Origin: Natronosporangium hydrolyticum
GTDB taxonomy: Bacteria; Actinomycetota; Actinomycetes; Mycobacteriales; Micromonosporaceae
NCBI RefSeq assembly: GCF_016925615.1
Contig: NZ_CP070499.1
Span: forward strand, 5,270,001-5,334,000
Direction: 5' to 3'
DNA: 64,000 bases
The first letter of the stretch is position 1. Each line of letters starts with the position of its first letter. The notes under the pieces were generated by a model, which was given only the letters and a program-made list of their open reading frames with translations, was not told where the DNA came from and made no database searches. A program made the translations under genes and the position numbers. Shown in pieces: positions 17,649-26,208 of this stretch.

Positions 17649-18508
17649 CGGCTGACCCTCCGGTAGCGCAGCAACAACAGACCGACGGTGAGGCCGACCA
17701 GCCCGACGGCGACCACGAGGTAGAGCGGGCCGAACCCGCCCAGCTCCAGTGTGTCCCGATGGAAGAGCCAGTCCCGGACTCCGTGCACCAACGTGCTCGG
17801 GTTCACCATCCGGGCCAGGTGGCGGCCTGCCTCGCCCGCGGGCAGGTGACCGCCGCCGGGGTCGAGCACGCCCACCACCGGCATGGTCGCCAGAAACAGG
17901 GCGACGATGACACCGGCCGCCACGGTCCGGCGGGCGATCAACGACGCGGCCAGGATCGCGAGTGCGCCGAAGACGGTCGCCGTGATCGCCGCGTAGCCGA
18001 GGCCCCGGGCGAAGTCGCCCAACTCCGGCCACACCTCGCCGATCCGGTCGGTGCCGAACGCGCCGCCCAGGAACATCACCAGCAGCGAGCCGGCGAGCAC
18101 CAGCCAGACCGCGGTCACCAGCGCCGCCAGCTTCGCGAAGGCATAGTCGGTGCGGCGCAGTGGCCGGGAGAAGTAGAGCGGCAGCACCCCGCTGTGCAGG
18201 TCCCGGGAGACCAGCTCCGGCGCGGCCACCGCGCAGAACAGCACCAGCAGCATGAAGACCGCGTCCGGGAAGGCGAGATAACCGAGCACCGGCTCTCCCA
18301 GCACGGCGCGGATCGCGGTGACCACGATCGCCACCGCCGCCACCAGGCCGGTCACCAGCCACGGGAAGACCTTCGCCTTGGCGCCGCGGCCGATGCCGAA
18401 CGCGCTGCGCAGCGAGTGCCAGTACAGGGAGCGGACCGCGTAGCCGCGATCCAGCCGCTGGCCGGTGTACCGCTGGTAGCCGAGATCGTGGATGACTCCG
18501 TTGGTCAT
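17645..18508 (-). CDS. ABC-2 type transporter permease
   Basis: The 287-residue protein has a cytoplasmic N-terminus (GYQRYTGQRLDRGYAVRSLYWHSLRSAFG, quoted in part) as in ABC permeases of the YhaP/NatB-like type. Six membrane segments follow, including FPWLVTGLVAAVAIVV, VFMLLVLFCAVAAPELV, the coupling loop SRDLHSGVLPLYFSRPLRR, and a C-terminal LYLVVAVGLVGLTVGLLLLR. It is co-transcribed with both neighbours through 4-bp overlaps. Substrate unknown. Confidence 0.9.
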   Translation of the reverse strand: MTNGVIHDLGYQRYTGQRLDRGYAVRSLYWHSLRSAFGIGRGAKAKVFPWLVTGLVAAVAIVVTAIRAVLGEPVLGYLAFPDAVFMLLVLFCAVAAPELVSRDLHSGVLPLYFSRPLRRTDYAFAKLAALVTAVWLVLAGSLLVMFLGGAFGTDRIGEVWPELGDFARGLGYAAITATVFGALAILAASLIARRTVAAGVIVALFLATMPVVGVLDPGGGHLPAGEAGRHLARMVNPSTLVHGVRDWLFHRDTLELGGFGPLYLVVAVGLVGLTVGLLLLRYRRVSR

Positions 18509-19416
18509 GCCCGCACCTCCGTGGTGGCGGCGGCGAACAGGTCGGAGACCTGGTGGTGGCGCTGAGCCAGCCGGTGCAGCGGTAGTTCGAGCCGCGCCAC
18601 CGTCTCGACCACCGTGTCGTAGGTCTGCTCCCCGGTCAGCGGCACCAGCAGCGCGTCGCCCTCCCGGCGTGGGCTCAGCTCGGCGAGGGCGGTCGCCAGC
18701 TCATCGGTCCCCTCGTCGACCTCGACCGCCAACACCCCGGTGCCGGCGGTCATCGCGGAGATCCGATCTGCCCGCAGCAGCTTCCCGGCATCGATCGCCA
18801 CCAGCGTGTCGCAGATCCGCTCCACCTCACCGAGCAGGTGGGAACAGACCACGATCGACACGCCGAACTCGACGCCGATGCGGGCGATGAGCGTCAGCAT
18901 CGCCTCCCGACCGGCCGGGTCGAGCCCGTTGGTCGGTTCGTCGAGCAGCAGCAGATACGGGTCGTGCACCAGCGCTTGGGCGAGTTTGACCCGCTGCTTC
19001 ATGCCGGTCGAGTAGCCACCGATCTGCCGGTACCGCTCTTCGTAGAGGCCGACGTGGCGCAGCGCTTCGCTGGCCCGTTCCCTGGCGGTGGTGCGGGGTA
19101 GGCCGCTCATCCTGGCGAGGTGCGTGACGAGTTCGGCGGCGATCACGTCGGGCGGCAGGCAGTCGTGCTCGGGCATGTAGCCGACCCGGGCCCGAACCTG
19201 CTCGCCCTGACGAACCGGGTCGAGGCCCAGCACCCGGGCGGATCCGCTGGTCGGGGCGGCGAGCCCCAGCAGGATCTTGATGAGGGTGGACTTGCCGGCG
19301 CCGTTAGCGCCGACGAGCCCGATGATGCCGGGTGCCACCTCGACGGTCAGTCCGTCGAGCGCGGCGACCCGCTCACCGTACCGTTTGGTCAGTGCTTCGG
19401 TGCTGATCAGAGTCAC
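18505..19416 (-). CDS. ABC transporter ATP-binding protein (first ATPase of the cluster)
   Basis: A protein of about 303 residues has Walker A GANGAGKST, Q-loop GYMPEHD, signature YSTGMKQRV, Walker B YLLLLDEPTNGLDP and H-loop CSHLLGEV. The GTG at 19416 (TLISTEALTKRYG) fits the family start. An ATG at 19452, with AGGGA upstream, would add 12 residues. A TTGACA hexamer on the minus strand at 19531-19536 may be the -35 of the operon promoter. The operon order is ATPase, permease, ATPase, permease, all with 4-bp overlaps. Confidence 0.92.
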   Translation of the reverse strand: MTLISTEALTKRYGERVAALDGLTVEVAPGIIGLVGANGAGKSTLIKILLGLAAPTSGSARVLGLDPVRQGEQVRARVGYMPEHDCLPPDVIAAELVTHLARMSGLPRTTARERASEALRHVGLYEERYRQIGGYSTGMKQRVKLAQALVHDPYLLLLDEPTNGLDPAGREAMLTLIARIGVEFGVSIVVCSHLLGEVERICDTLVAIDAGKLLRADRISAMTAGTGVLAVEVDEGTDELATALAELSPRREGDALLVPLTGEQTYDTVVETVARLELPLHRLAQRHHQVSDLFAAATTEVRA

Positions 19417-19640
19417 ATCGTCACGGTAGACCCGACGGGCGGCGCGGAACATCCGGCTAGTCCCTGATCCGACCCCGAGACTCACCAGGGTGTTCCCCCT
19501 CCCCGCCTGGCGGAGCAGCCAGCCAGCGAATGTCAAGCTGTGGACAGCACGGTGCCGTTGTCCGGACCACATGCCAGACTTCAGGACATAGGCCGGGCAA
19601 CCGGGTCACTCATCCCGGCCGGTGGCGGTGAGGAGACGGT

Positions 19641-22600
19641 GTGTGGTTCCAGATCCTGGGCCCCCTGCGTGTCCAGACCGGGTCGGGCGAGTCGGCGATC
19701 GCCACGAACCGGGAACGCACCCTGCTCGCAGCGCTCCTCCTCCAGCCCAACCGAGTGGTCCCCGCCGATGAGCTGGTGGCGGCGGTGTGGCCCGACAAGC
19801 CACCGCGCAATGGTCGCGGTCAGCTCCAGGGCGCGGTCTCGCGGCTGCGCCGGCAGCTGACCGCCGCCGGCGTAACCGAGCCGGTGATCCTCACCGACCC
19901 CGGCGGCTACCGCGCCGCGGTCGGCCCCGAGACGCTGGACCTGCTCGAGTTCCGGCGGCTCCGGGACGCTGCCCGGGCCGCCGCCGGCCAGGGCCGGCAC
20001 GATGAGGCCGGCCGCCGCTACCGGGCGGCGCTGGCGCTGTGGCGCGGGGTGCCGCTCGCGGATGTCGCGGTCGCCGGCCCCCAGTGGGCCAACGCCGACC
20101 TCGCCGAGGAGCGGCTACAGTCGATCGAGGAGTGTCTACACAGCGAGCTGGCGAGCGGCCTCACCGGTGAGCTGGTCCAGGAGCTCTCCGAGCTGGTGAG
20201 CCACCATCCGTACCGGGAGCGGCTGCGCGCCGCCCTGATGCTGGCGCTATACCGCGCCGGCCGGCAGGCCGACGCGCTCCGCCGCTACGAGCAGGGCCGC
20301 CGGCTGCTGCGGGAGGAGCTGGGCACCGATCCCGGTAACGAGCTGCGGCGGCTGCACCGGGCCATCCTCAACCACGACCCGAGCCTCGATCTGCCGCAGC
20401 CGAGCCCCACGCCGCCGGCCGAGCCCGCGCCGCCGCCGGCCCTCGCCGCCGCGCCGGTCCCCCGTCAGCTCCCCGGCGCCGTACCCAGCTTCACCGGCCG
20501 CGAAGAATCGCTCGCCGCGCTCGACAAACTCCTGCCGGACCTGGCCGGCACGCCGGCCCCGGTAGTGATCTCGGCGGTGGCCGGCACCGCCGGGGTCGGC
20601 AAGTCCGCCCTGGTGGTCCACTGGGCACACCGAGTGCTCGACCACTTCCCCGACGGCCAGCTCTACCTCGATCTGCGGGGCCACGCCGCGGGCGCCCCGC
20701 TGCGCCCGATCGAGGCGCTCAGCTGGCTGCTCCGCTCGCTGGCGGTGCCGGCCGAGCAGATCCCGGCCGACCCCGGGCCGGCGGCGGCCATGTTCCGCTC
20801 CACCATGGCCGGCCGGCGGATGCTGGTGCTGCTGGACAACGCAGCCGACGCCGGCCAGGTGCGGCCGCTGCTGCCTGGCGCCCCGGGTTGCCTGGTGCTG
20901 GTGACCAGCCGGGCGCAGCTGACCGGCCTGGTCGCCCGGGACGGCGCCCGGCGGCTCACGCTGGAGGTGCTCACCGCCGCCGAATCCACCGACCTGCTCC
21001 GGCGGCTGCTCGGCGCGGAGCGCTGCGCCGCCGAACCCGGCCCGGTCGCGGCGCTGGCCGCCGCCTGCGCGCACCTGCCGCTGGCGCTGCGAATCGCCGC
21101 GGCCGACCTCGACGGGCAGCCACGCCTGCCGATCGCCGACTACGTCGCCGAGCTAGCCGGCGACGAGCGTCTCGCCGCGCTAACGACCGGCGACGACGAG
21201 GAGAGTTCGGTAGCGACCGCGCTGTCCCATTCGTATCGCCGGCTGTCGCCGGCAGCGGCCGAACTCTTCCGCCGGCTGGGCCTGGCCACCGGTCCCGATA
21301 TCGCCGCGCCCGCCGCCGCCGCGCTGATCGACCAACCGACCGCACCGACCCGGGCCCTGTTGCAGCAGTTGACCGACGCGCACCTGCTCGACCTGCCACA
21401 GCCTGGCCGGTTCCGCAGCCACGACCTGCTCCGGGCGTACGCCGGCGAGCTGGTCGCGACCGAGGAGCCTGCCGCGGCGCGGGAGGCCGCCCGCCACCGG
21501 CTGCTTCATTACTACCTGGCCGGTGCCGACGAAGCTGCCGAGCTGCTCTTCCCGACCGCGGCCCGAGTGCCGGCGCCCGCGGGCCACCCGGGCGCCCCAG
21601 CTGGCGGACCGATCGGCTTCACCGACGTGCCGGCGGCGATGGCGTGGCTCGACGCGGAGCGGGCGAACCTGGTGGCGGCGGTCAGCGACGCGGCCGAGCG
21701 GGGTCCGGCACCGGTGGCGTGGCTGCTCGCCGATCGGCTTCGCGGCTATCTGATGCGTCGGCAGCTCGCGGTCGAGTGGCGGGTCATCGCCGAAGCGGCG
21801 CTGGCGGCGGCCCGCGCGCACGGCGACGCCGCCGCGCAGGCGTCGGCATGGCACAACCTCGCCAAGATCCAGGGCCGGATGGGCGAGTACCCCGAAGCGT
21901 TGTCCGGCTACGACACCGCGGTGGCGCTGGCCCAGGCGGCGGGCTGGCGGGAGGGCGAGGTCACCGCCCACCGGAGCCAGGCGATCGTGCTCTCCGCGAC
22001 CGGTCGACCCGCCGACGCCGCAGCGAGCTTCGCCAAAGTGCTGGCGCTGGTCCGCGACGCCGGCGACCTCGACGGGGAGGCGGCCGCGCTGACCGGTCTC
22101 GGGATCATCAACCGTGAGCTGGGTCAGCTCGCGGCGGCCGCGGAGTTTTTCCAGCAGGCGTACGAGATCGACCAACAGCTGGAGGGCACCGACGGGTTGG
22201 CCACGTCACTACATAACCTCGCCACCATCCACCTCGACCTGGGCCAGCTGGCGCTCGCCGACGAAGAGATCCGGCAGGCGCTACGCCGACACCGGGAGCT
22301 GGGGGATCTTCCGGGTGAGGCGCTCGGGTTGACGGTCCAGGCCGCCGTCGAACGCGACGCCGGCCAGCTCGCCGGCGCCCGGGTGCACGCCGAGGAAGGG
22401 CTCGCGGTCGGCGAGCGGATCAACGCCCGCCGGTGCGAGCTGGACGCCCGGAATGTCCTCGGCAGCATCCTGACCCGGCTGGATGATGGCGCGGGAGCCC
22501 GGGAGCAGTATGCAGCAGCGCTGGTCCTGGCCGAGCAGATCGGGGCCCGGTATCCGCAGACGCAGGCGCAGCTGGGGTTGGCCGAGGCGCACCGGCAGCT

Positions 22601-22730
22601 CGGTGACGATACGGCCGCCCGCGACCATGCGAGGGCGGCGCTGGCGCTCGCCGAGTCGGTCGGCTACCAACTGCTCCGCGATCGGGCGCGGACGCTGCTG
22701 GCCGAGCTCGCGCCCGACCCGAGACGGTGA
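19641..22730 (+). CDS. AfsR/SARP-type transcriptional regulator with NB-ARC ATPase and TPR domains
   Basis: The 1029-residue protein has an OmpR-type winged helix (about residues 1-95, WFQILGPLRV..RTLLAALLL), a bacterial transcriptional activator domain (about 100-245), and a Pro/Ala linker. An STAND/NB-ARC ATPase follows, with Walker A GTAGVGKSA near 315 and Walker B MLVLLDNA near 393. Tetratricopeptide-like repeats fill the region from about 720 to the end. The start is GTG with GAGGAG upstream. AfsR-like proteins activate secondary metabolism or morphological genes. It diverges from the ABC-2 operon across about 190 bp, so that operon is a possible target. Confidence 0.93.
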   Translation: MWFQILGPLRVQTGSGESAIATNRERTLLAALLLQPNRVVPADELVAAVWPDKPPRNGRGQLQGAVSRLRRQLTAAGVTEPVILTDPGGYRAAVGPETLDLLEFRRLRDAARAAAGQGRHDEAGRRYRAALALWRGVPLADVAVAGPQWANADLAEERLQSIEECLHSELASGLTGELVQELSELVSHHPYRERLRAALMLALYRAGRQADALRRYEQGRRLLREELGTDPGNELRRLHRAILNHDPSLDLPQPSPTPPAEPAPPPALAAAPVPRQLPGAVPSFTGREESLAALDKLLPDLAGTPAPVVISAVAGTAGVGKSALVVHWAHRVLDHFPDGQLYLDLRGHAAGAPLRPIEALSWLLRSLAVPAEQIPADPGPAAAMFRSTMAGRRMLVLLDNAADAGQVRPLLPGAPGCLVLVTSRAQLTGLVARDGARRLTLEVLTAAESTDLLRRLLGAERCAAEPGPVAALAAACAHLPLALRIAAADLDGQPRLPIADYVAELAGDERLAALTTGDDEESSVATALSHSYRRLSPAAAELFRRLGLATGPDIAAPAAAALIDQPTAPTRALLQQLTDAHLLDLPQPGRFRSHDLLRAYAGELVATEEPAAAREAARHRLLHYYLAGADEAAELLFPTAARVPAPAGHPGAPAGGPIGFTDVPAAMAWLDAERANLVAAVSDAAERGPAPVAWLLADRLRGYLMRRQLAVEWRVIAEAALAAARAHGDAAAQASAWHNLAKIQGRMGEYPEALSGYDTAVALAQAAGWREGEVTAHRSQAIVLSATGRPADAAASFAKVLALVRDAGDLDGEAAALTGLGIINRELGQLAAAAEFFQQAYEIDQQLEGTDGLATSLHNLATIHLDLGQLALADEEIRQALRRHRELGDLPGEALGLTVQAAVERDAGQLAGARVHAEEGLAVGERINARRCELDARNVLGSILTRLDDGAGAREQYAAALVLAEQIGARYPQTQAQLGLAEAHRQLGDDTAARDHARAALALAESVGYQLLRDRARTLLAELAPDPRR

Positions 22731-22783
22731 CGGCGACCCGCCCGCTGGGCGCGTCGCCGCCGTGTCCTACCTGGTCACCGGGC

Positions 22784-22815
22784 CCGATCCGCAGGCCGGC
22801 CGGCCTGCGGATCGG
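22784..22815. terminator. 32-bp palindrome between convergent genes
   Basis: A perfect palindrome with 16-base half-sites (centre GGCCGGCCGGCC) lies between the AfsR-like stop at 22730 and the convergent coiled-coil gene ending at 22828. A second, smaller stem (CGGCGAC with GTCGCCG) sits just after the AfsR-like stop. Confidence 0.65.
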
Positions 22816-22827
22816 CCTCTCGACCGG

Positions 22828-23856
22828 TCAGCGGATCGAGATGTGGACGTGGTTGGTGTGGTCTCCGTTGGGGGTGCCGTCGGACCCTCCGTAGGAGCGC
22901 CAGCCGGTGCCGGGGAACCAGATCTGTCGATACCAGATCACATACTGCACCCCGAGGGCGTCGGCGTTGTGCACGTAGAAGGATGCCAACCGGTCACCGT
23001 AGGCTTTGTCCGCGCCGACCGCCGCGCCACCGAAACCGTTGGCTGACGAGGAGTGGTCGCAGGCGCGACCGAGCGGATGCTCACCGAAGTCACCCGGCCG
23101 CCAGCAGGAGGTGAAGCGGGTGAAGCCGAAGGTCTGGGCCTCGTTCAGCGCGTGGAGGGTCCGCGGGGTGAGGCATCCGGAGGTGGTCGGGTCCGGCTCC
23201 GAACAGGATTCGGACGGGAACGAGCCGTCGGAGTTTCGCGGCGCGGGTGCCGCGTCCTCGGCCGGGAAAGCCTCGAAACTGGCGTTGGCGCCGCCGCCGA
23301 TCGCGAAGAGCGCCTGCTCAGCCTCGTCCTTGGCAGCCTCGAGGTTGGCGACCTCGTCTTCCTGGATCGCGATCTCATCGGCGAGAAGTGAGTGCTGCTC
23401 CTCCATCTCCTCGGCGAGTTCCCGAAGCTTGGCCAACTGCTCGCCTTCCCGCTTGGCGAGCATGTCGACCGCGACCACCCGCTCCAGGAAGGCTTCGGGG
23501 GAGTTCGAGTTGAGCAGGGCGGTCAGCGCGCCCACCCGGCCGGTGCGGTACGCGGTGGAGGCGGTCAACTGCACCTCGTCCACCAGCGCCTCGCGCTCCT
23601 CGGCCAGCTCGTCGAGCTGCACCAGCAGCTTCAGCTCCCGCTTCTCGGACTGTTCAAGTTCGATCTGCGCATCTTGGTAGGCCGTGGAGGCGGCGTCGAG
23701 CGACTCTCGCAGTGACCTGGTGCCACCCTCGTCGTCGGTCTCCTCGTCGTACTGGGCGAACCCAGGCACAGCGAGTAGGCCTACGAGGACGGCGGCGACA
23801 GCGGTCACGATCACGAGATGCGCAGCACCACGGCGGGGAAGTGCCGTCGTCAGCAC
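22828..23856 (-). CDS. secreted coiled-coil protein with ARB_07466-like C-terminal domain
   Basis: The 342-residue protein has a signal peptide (about residues 1-34, AAHLVIVTAVAAVLVGLLAVPGFA then Q, quoted in part) and a long Glu/Leu coiled coil from about 45 to 190 like the PcsB/Rpf-interacting type. Residues about 225-342 form a Cys-containing domain (SCSEPDPTTSGCLTP, TSCWRPG, HPLGRACDHS, DHTNHVHISI) seen in actinobacterial cell-wall hydrolase-like proteins. HPLGRACD and HTNHVHI resemble the metal-ligand arrangement of LAS-type peptidases, so peptidoglycan cleavage is possible but unproven. The start is GTG with GGAAGGA 11 bases upstream. A ydaO c-di-AMP riboswitch precedes it. Confidence 0.88.
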   Translation of the reverse strand: MLTTALPRRGAAHLVIVTAVAAVLVGLLAVPGFAQYDEETDDEGGTRSLRESLDAASTAYQDAQIELEQSEKRELKLLVQLDELAEEREALVDEVQLTASTAYRTGRVGALTALLNSNSPEAFLERVVAVDMLAKREGEQLAKLRELAEEMEEQHSLLADEIAIQEDEVANLEAAKDEAEQALFAIGGGANASFEAFPAEDAAPAPRNSDGSFPSESCSEPDPTTSGCLTPRTLHALNEAQTFGFTRFTSCWRPGDFGEHPLGRACDHSSSANGFGGAAVGADKAYGDRLASFYVHNADALGVQYVIWYRQIWFPGTGWRSYGGSDGTPNGDHTNHVHISIR

Positions 23857-23878
23857 AGCTGCATATTCCTTCCCATCG

Positions 23879-23990
23879 GCCGCCTACCGGGTTAGCTGAC
23901 GGGTTCGGGACGGAAGGCTCCCTACCGCTGGCGCGGATTCACCCCAGTTAACCGGGTCCCCGGCTCGCCTTGCGGCGACTCGGCGGTGTC
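23879..23990 (-). ncRNA. cyclic di-AMP riboswitch (ydaO/yuaA)
   Basis: On the minus strand the leader reads, in order, AAGGCGAGCCGGGGACCC, then GGGGTGAATCCGC, AGCGGTAGGG, CCGAACCCGTCAGCTAACC and CGGTAGGC. These are the conserved blocks of the ydaO motif as seen in actinobacteria. CCGCC at the 5' side can pair with GGCGG after the last block to form P1. It ends about 23 nt before the GTG of the coiled-coil secreted gene. In this family c-di-AMP binding turns off expression of cell-wall hydrolases and osmotic genes. Confidence 0.9.
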
Positions 23991-24103
23991 TCCGTCGGCG
24001 GCCCAGGGGGTTGGATCGCCTCCTAGACGGAGACCGTGGCTGAGCTTACCCGAACCAGGAAGCGCCGTCAGGAGACCACTGTCACCCATTAATGCGTTTG
24101 ATG

Positions 24104-24118
24104 TCACCGATCCGGTGA
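24104..24118. promoter_or_regulatory. palindrome upstream of the riboswitch
   Basis: TCACCG-ATC-CGGTGA is a perfect 6-bp inverted repeat in the gap 23991-24230, likely in the promoter zone of the riboswitch transcript. Its half-sites have the opposite orientation to a CRP site (GTGA-N6-TCAC). Apart from this and an AT-rich stretch, I see no gene in the gap. Confidence 0.4.
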
Positions 24119-24230
24119 TAGATCGGATCATCCGAACAGACGATGCAAGGGGCTCACGTTTGGACAATGTTACGTCAACGCATTGGACAGACTACGAGAG
24201 GTGAAGGCCCATCAACACTTACCCGACCAG

Positions 24231-24524
24231 TCAGCTCAGGACCAGCACCCGGGCGTGGATCTGGGTCCGCTGCTGCAACGCCGCCCGCAACGCCCGGTGG
24301 AGGCCGTCCTCCAGATACATCCCGCCGTTCCACTCGACCACGTGCGGGAAGAGGTCGCCATAGAAAGTGGAGTCTTCGGCCAGCAGTTTGTCCAGGGCGA
24401 GCTCACGCTTCGTAGTGGTGAGCTGATCCAGCCGGACCTGCCGAGGGGGGATCTCCGCCCACTCACGCAGGCTCAAACCGTGCGGCGGGTAGGGACGATC
24501 GCCGAGCACTGCCTTGAAGATCAC
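24231..24524 (-). CDS. conserved actinobacterial protein, about 97 residues, function unknown
   Basis: The 97-residue protein starts with GTG (MIFKAVLGDRPYPPHG). The sequence is well-structured rather than random (REWAEIPPRQVRLDQL, DSTFYGDLFPHVVEW, LEDGLHRALRAALQQ). I recall nearly identical short proteins in streptomycetes and micromonosporas, some annotated as ParB-like or antitoxin-like, but no motif here proves this. There is no partner toxin gene next to it. High third-position G+C supports coding. Confidence 0.7.
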   Translation of the reverse strand: MIFKAVLGDRPYPPHGLSLREWAEIPPRQVRLDQLTTTKRELALDKLLAEDSTFYGDLFPHVVEWNGGMYLEDGLHRALRAALQQRTQIHARVLVLS

Positions 24525-24625
24525 GTCGGCTCACCCCTCCCCATGGTCGGCCCGGTCGGCCCGGTCGACCCGCCGTCGACCAGCAGCCCGCCGCCCGCTG
24601 CCCATCGGCCAGACTAGCTGGCTGG

Positions 24626-25234
24626 TCAGACGGCGCCCCACCGGCCGTGGTGGACCACCTGGTCGACCCCGCGCCGACCCCGCTTCAGCGACGGTGACCG
24701 CCAGTCGGGAGCAGGATAACCGATCGTGATCGCACCGACCGGAGTCAGCCGATCTGGCACCCCAAACGCCCCCCGGTACGCGTCGACCCGCTGCGGCGGC
24801 ACCCCGAAGAAGCACGCCCCCAGCCCTTCGTCCACCACGGTCAGCAGGATCATCAGCGACGCCATGCCGGCGTCGATGTGCCAGTACGGCACCGGCCACC
24901 GCGTCTCGTCCCGATCCGCCCAGCCCTTGTCGGACTCTGCGTACCGGTCCAGATACGCCTGCTTGTCAGAGTGGGCCACCACCACCAGCGGCGCCCGGCG
25001 CATCCCAGTCAACCACCGGTTCTCCGCCGCCGGATCCGGCGAGGTAGCCGCCCAGAAGCGCTGCCGATCCGCCGGCTCGCTCAGCACCAGGAAGCCCCAG
25101 CCCTGGGAGAAACCCGCGCTAGGCGCGCGCAGCGCGTGCGCCAGCAGTCGATCCCGCACCGCCTCGGGCACCGGCCGGTCCGGATCGTAGTTGCGGACCA
25201 TCCGGCGCCGCCGGACCACCTCAGCGAACTCCAC
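24626..25234 (-). CDS. nitroreductase-family FMN oxidoreductase
   Basis: The 202-residue protein has the nitroreductase opening (EVVRRRRMVRNYDPDRPVPEAV), the FMN-contact segment HALRAPSAGFSQGWGFLVL, and the second contact region near VDEGLGACFFGVPPQ. Length and order fit a single-domain NAD(P)H:FMN oxidoreductase of the bacterial BluB/NfsB-like class. The substrate is not predictable. It lies 24 bp before the proline dehydrogenase stop, in the same direction, so co-transcription is possible. Confidence 0.88.
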   Translation of the reverse strand: MEFAEVVRRRRMVRNYDPDRPVPEAVRDRLLAHALRAPSAGFSQGWGFLVLSEPADRQRFWAATSPDPAAENRWLTGMRRAPLVVVAHSDKQAYLDRYAESDKGWADRDETRWPVPYWHIDAGMASLMILLTVVDEGLGACFFGVPPQRVDAYRGAFGVPDRLTPVGAITIGYPAPDWRSPSLKRGRRGVDQVVHHGRWGAV

Positions 25235-25258
25235 CGCTGCCCCTCCGCCCGGCCACCG

Positions 25259-26179
25259 TCAACGTCGGGAGGCCAACGCCCGGGCGAAGAAGCCCAGGTT
25301 CGCCGGCCGCTCCGCCAGCCGACGCATCAGATAGCCGTACGACTGGGTGCCGTAGGGGACATACACCCGGACCCGGTAGCCGTCGGCCACCAGCCGCTGC
25401 TGCTCCTCGGTGCGCACCCCGTACAGCATCTGGAACTCGAACCGATCCGGGGAGCGGTCGAACCAGAGCGCCCGGTCCTCCGCGATCGCCACCAACCGCG
25501 GATCGTGGGTGGCGAACATCGGATAGCCGTCACCGGACATCAGGATGTTCAGACACCGGACGTACGACTTGTCGACCTCCAGTTTGGCCTGGTAGGCGAC
25601 CGACTCCGGCTCGGCGTACGCCCCCTTGCAGAGCCGCACCCGCGACCCCGACCCCGCCAGATCACGACAATCCGCCTCGGTACGGCGCAGGTACGCCTGC
25701 AGCGCGACGCCCGTCTCCGGATGGTCCTGGCGCAGTTTCGCCAGAATCTCGCAGGTGGAGTCGGTTGTGGTGTGGTCCTCCATGTCGAGCGTGACGGTGG
25801 TCCCCGCCTCCGCCGCCGCCGCACAGACCTGCGCCGCGTAGTCGTGGGCCAACTGCTCGTCGAAGCGCTGCCCGAGCGCGGACAGCTTCAAGCTCACCTC
25901 CGCGGCCGGAGTCAACCCGGCGGCGGCGAGCGCCCGCAACAGGTTGCGGTACTCGTCGCGGGCAGCGGCCGCCTGCGCCGGGTTGAAGGTGTCCTCCCCC
26001 AGATGGTCGAGGGTCACCGTCAACCCCTCCGCGACCAGCTCACGGGTAGCGCGCAGGGCGTCTTCAATAGTGGTGCCGGCGACGAACCGCCGGATCAGGT
26101 CGCGGGAGACAGGGGCCGAAGCCACGAACCGCTCCATCCGGGATGACCGGGAGGCGGCGAGGATAACCGATCGGAGCAT
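25259..26179 (-). CDS. proline dehydrogenase (monofunctional PutA domain)
   Basis: The 306-residue protein has the FAD-binding TIM-barrel of proline dehydrogenase: EVSLKLSALGQ, TLDMEDHTTTDST, VALQAYLRRTEAD, VRLCKGAYAEP and FEFQMLYGVR near the end. The last two hold family-conserved FAD- and substrate-contact residues. It oxidises proline to delta-1-pyrroline-5-carboxylate, feeding electrons to the respiratory chain. There is no P5C dehydrogenase gene next to it. Confidence 0.93.
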   Translation of the reverse strand: MLRSVILAASRSSRMERFVASAPVSRDLIRRFVAGTTIEDALRATRELVAEGLTVTLDHLGEDTFNPAQAAAARDEYRNLLRALAAAGLTPAAEVSLKLSALGQRFDEQLAHDYAAQVCAAAAEAGTTVTLDMEDHTTTDSTCEILAKLRQDHPETGVALQAYLRRTEADCRDLAGSGSRVRLCKGAYAEPESVAYQAKLEVDKSYVRCLNILMSGDGYPMFATHDPRLVAIAEDRALWFDRSPDRFEFQMLYGVRTEEQQRLVADGYRVRVYVPYGTQSYGYLMRRLAERPANLGFFARALASRR

Positions 26180-26208
26180 GAGCCGAGCGTATCGTCTACC
26201 GTAAGCGG

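Noticed and set aside
16737-18362. 541-codon frame that would join an ABC ATPase to a long N-terminal extension
   Set aside because: The extension is out-of-frame permease sequence; the ATPase has its own ATG at 17648 overlapping the permease stop.
24104-24118. TCACCGATCCGGTGA as a CRP site
   Set aside because: CRP half-sites run GTGA...TCAC; here they run the opposite way, so only a generic palindrome is claimed.
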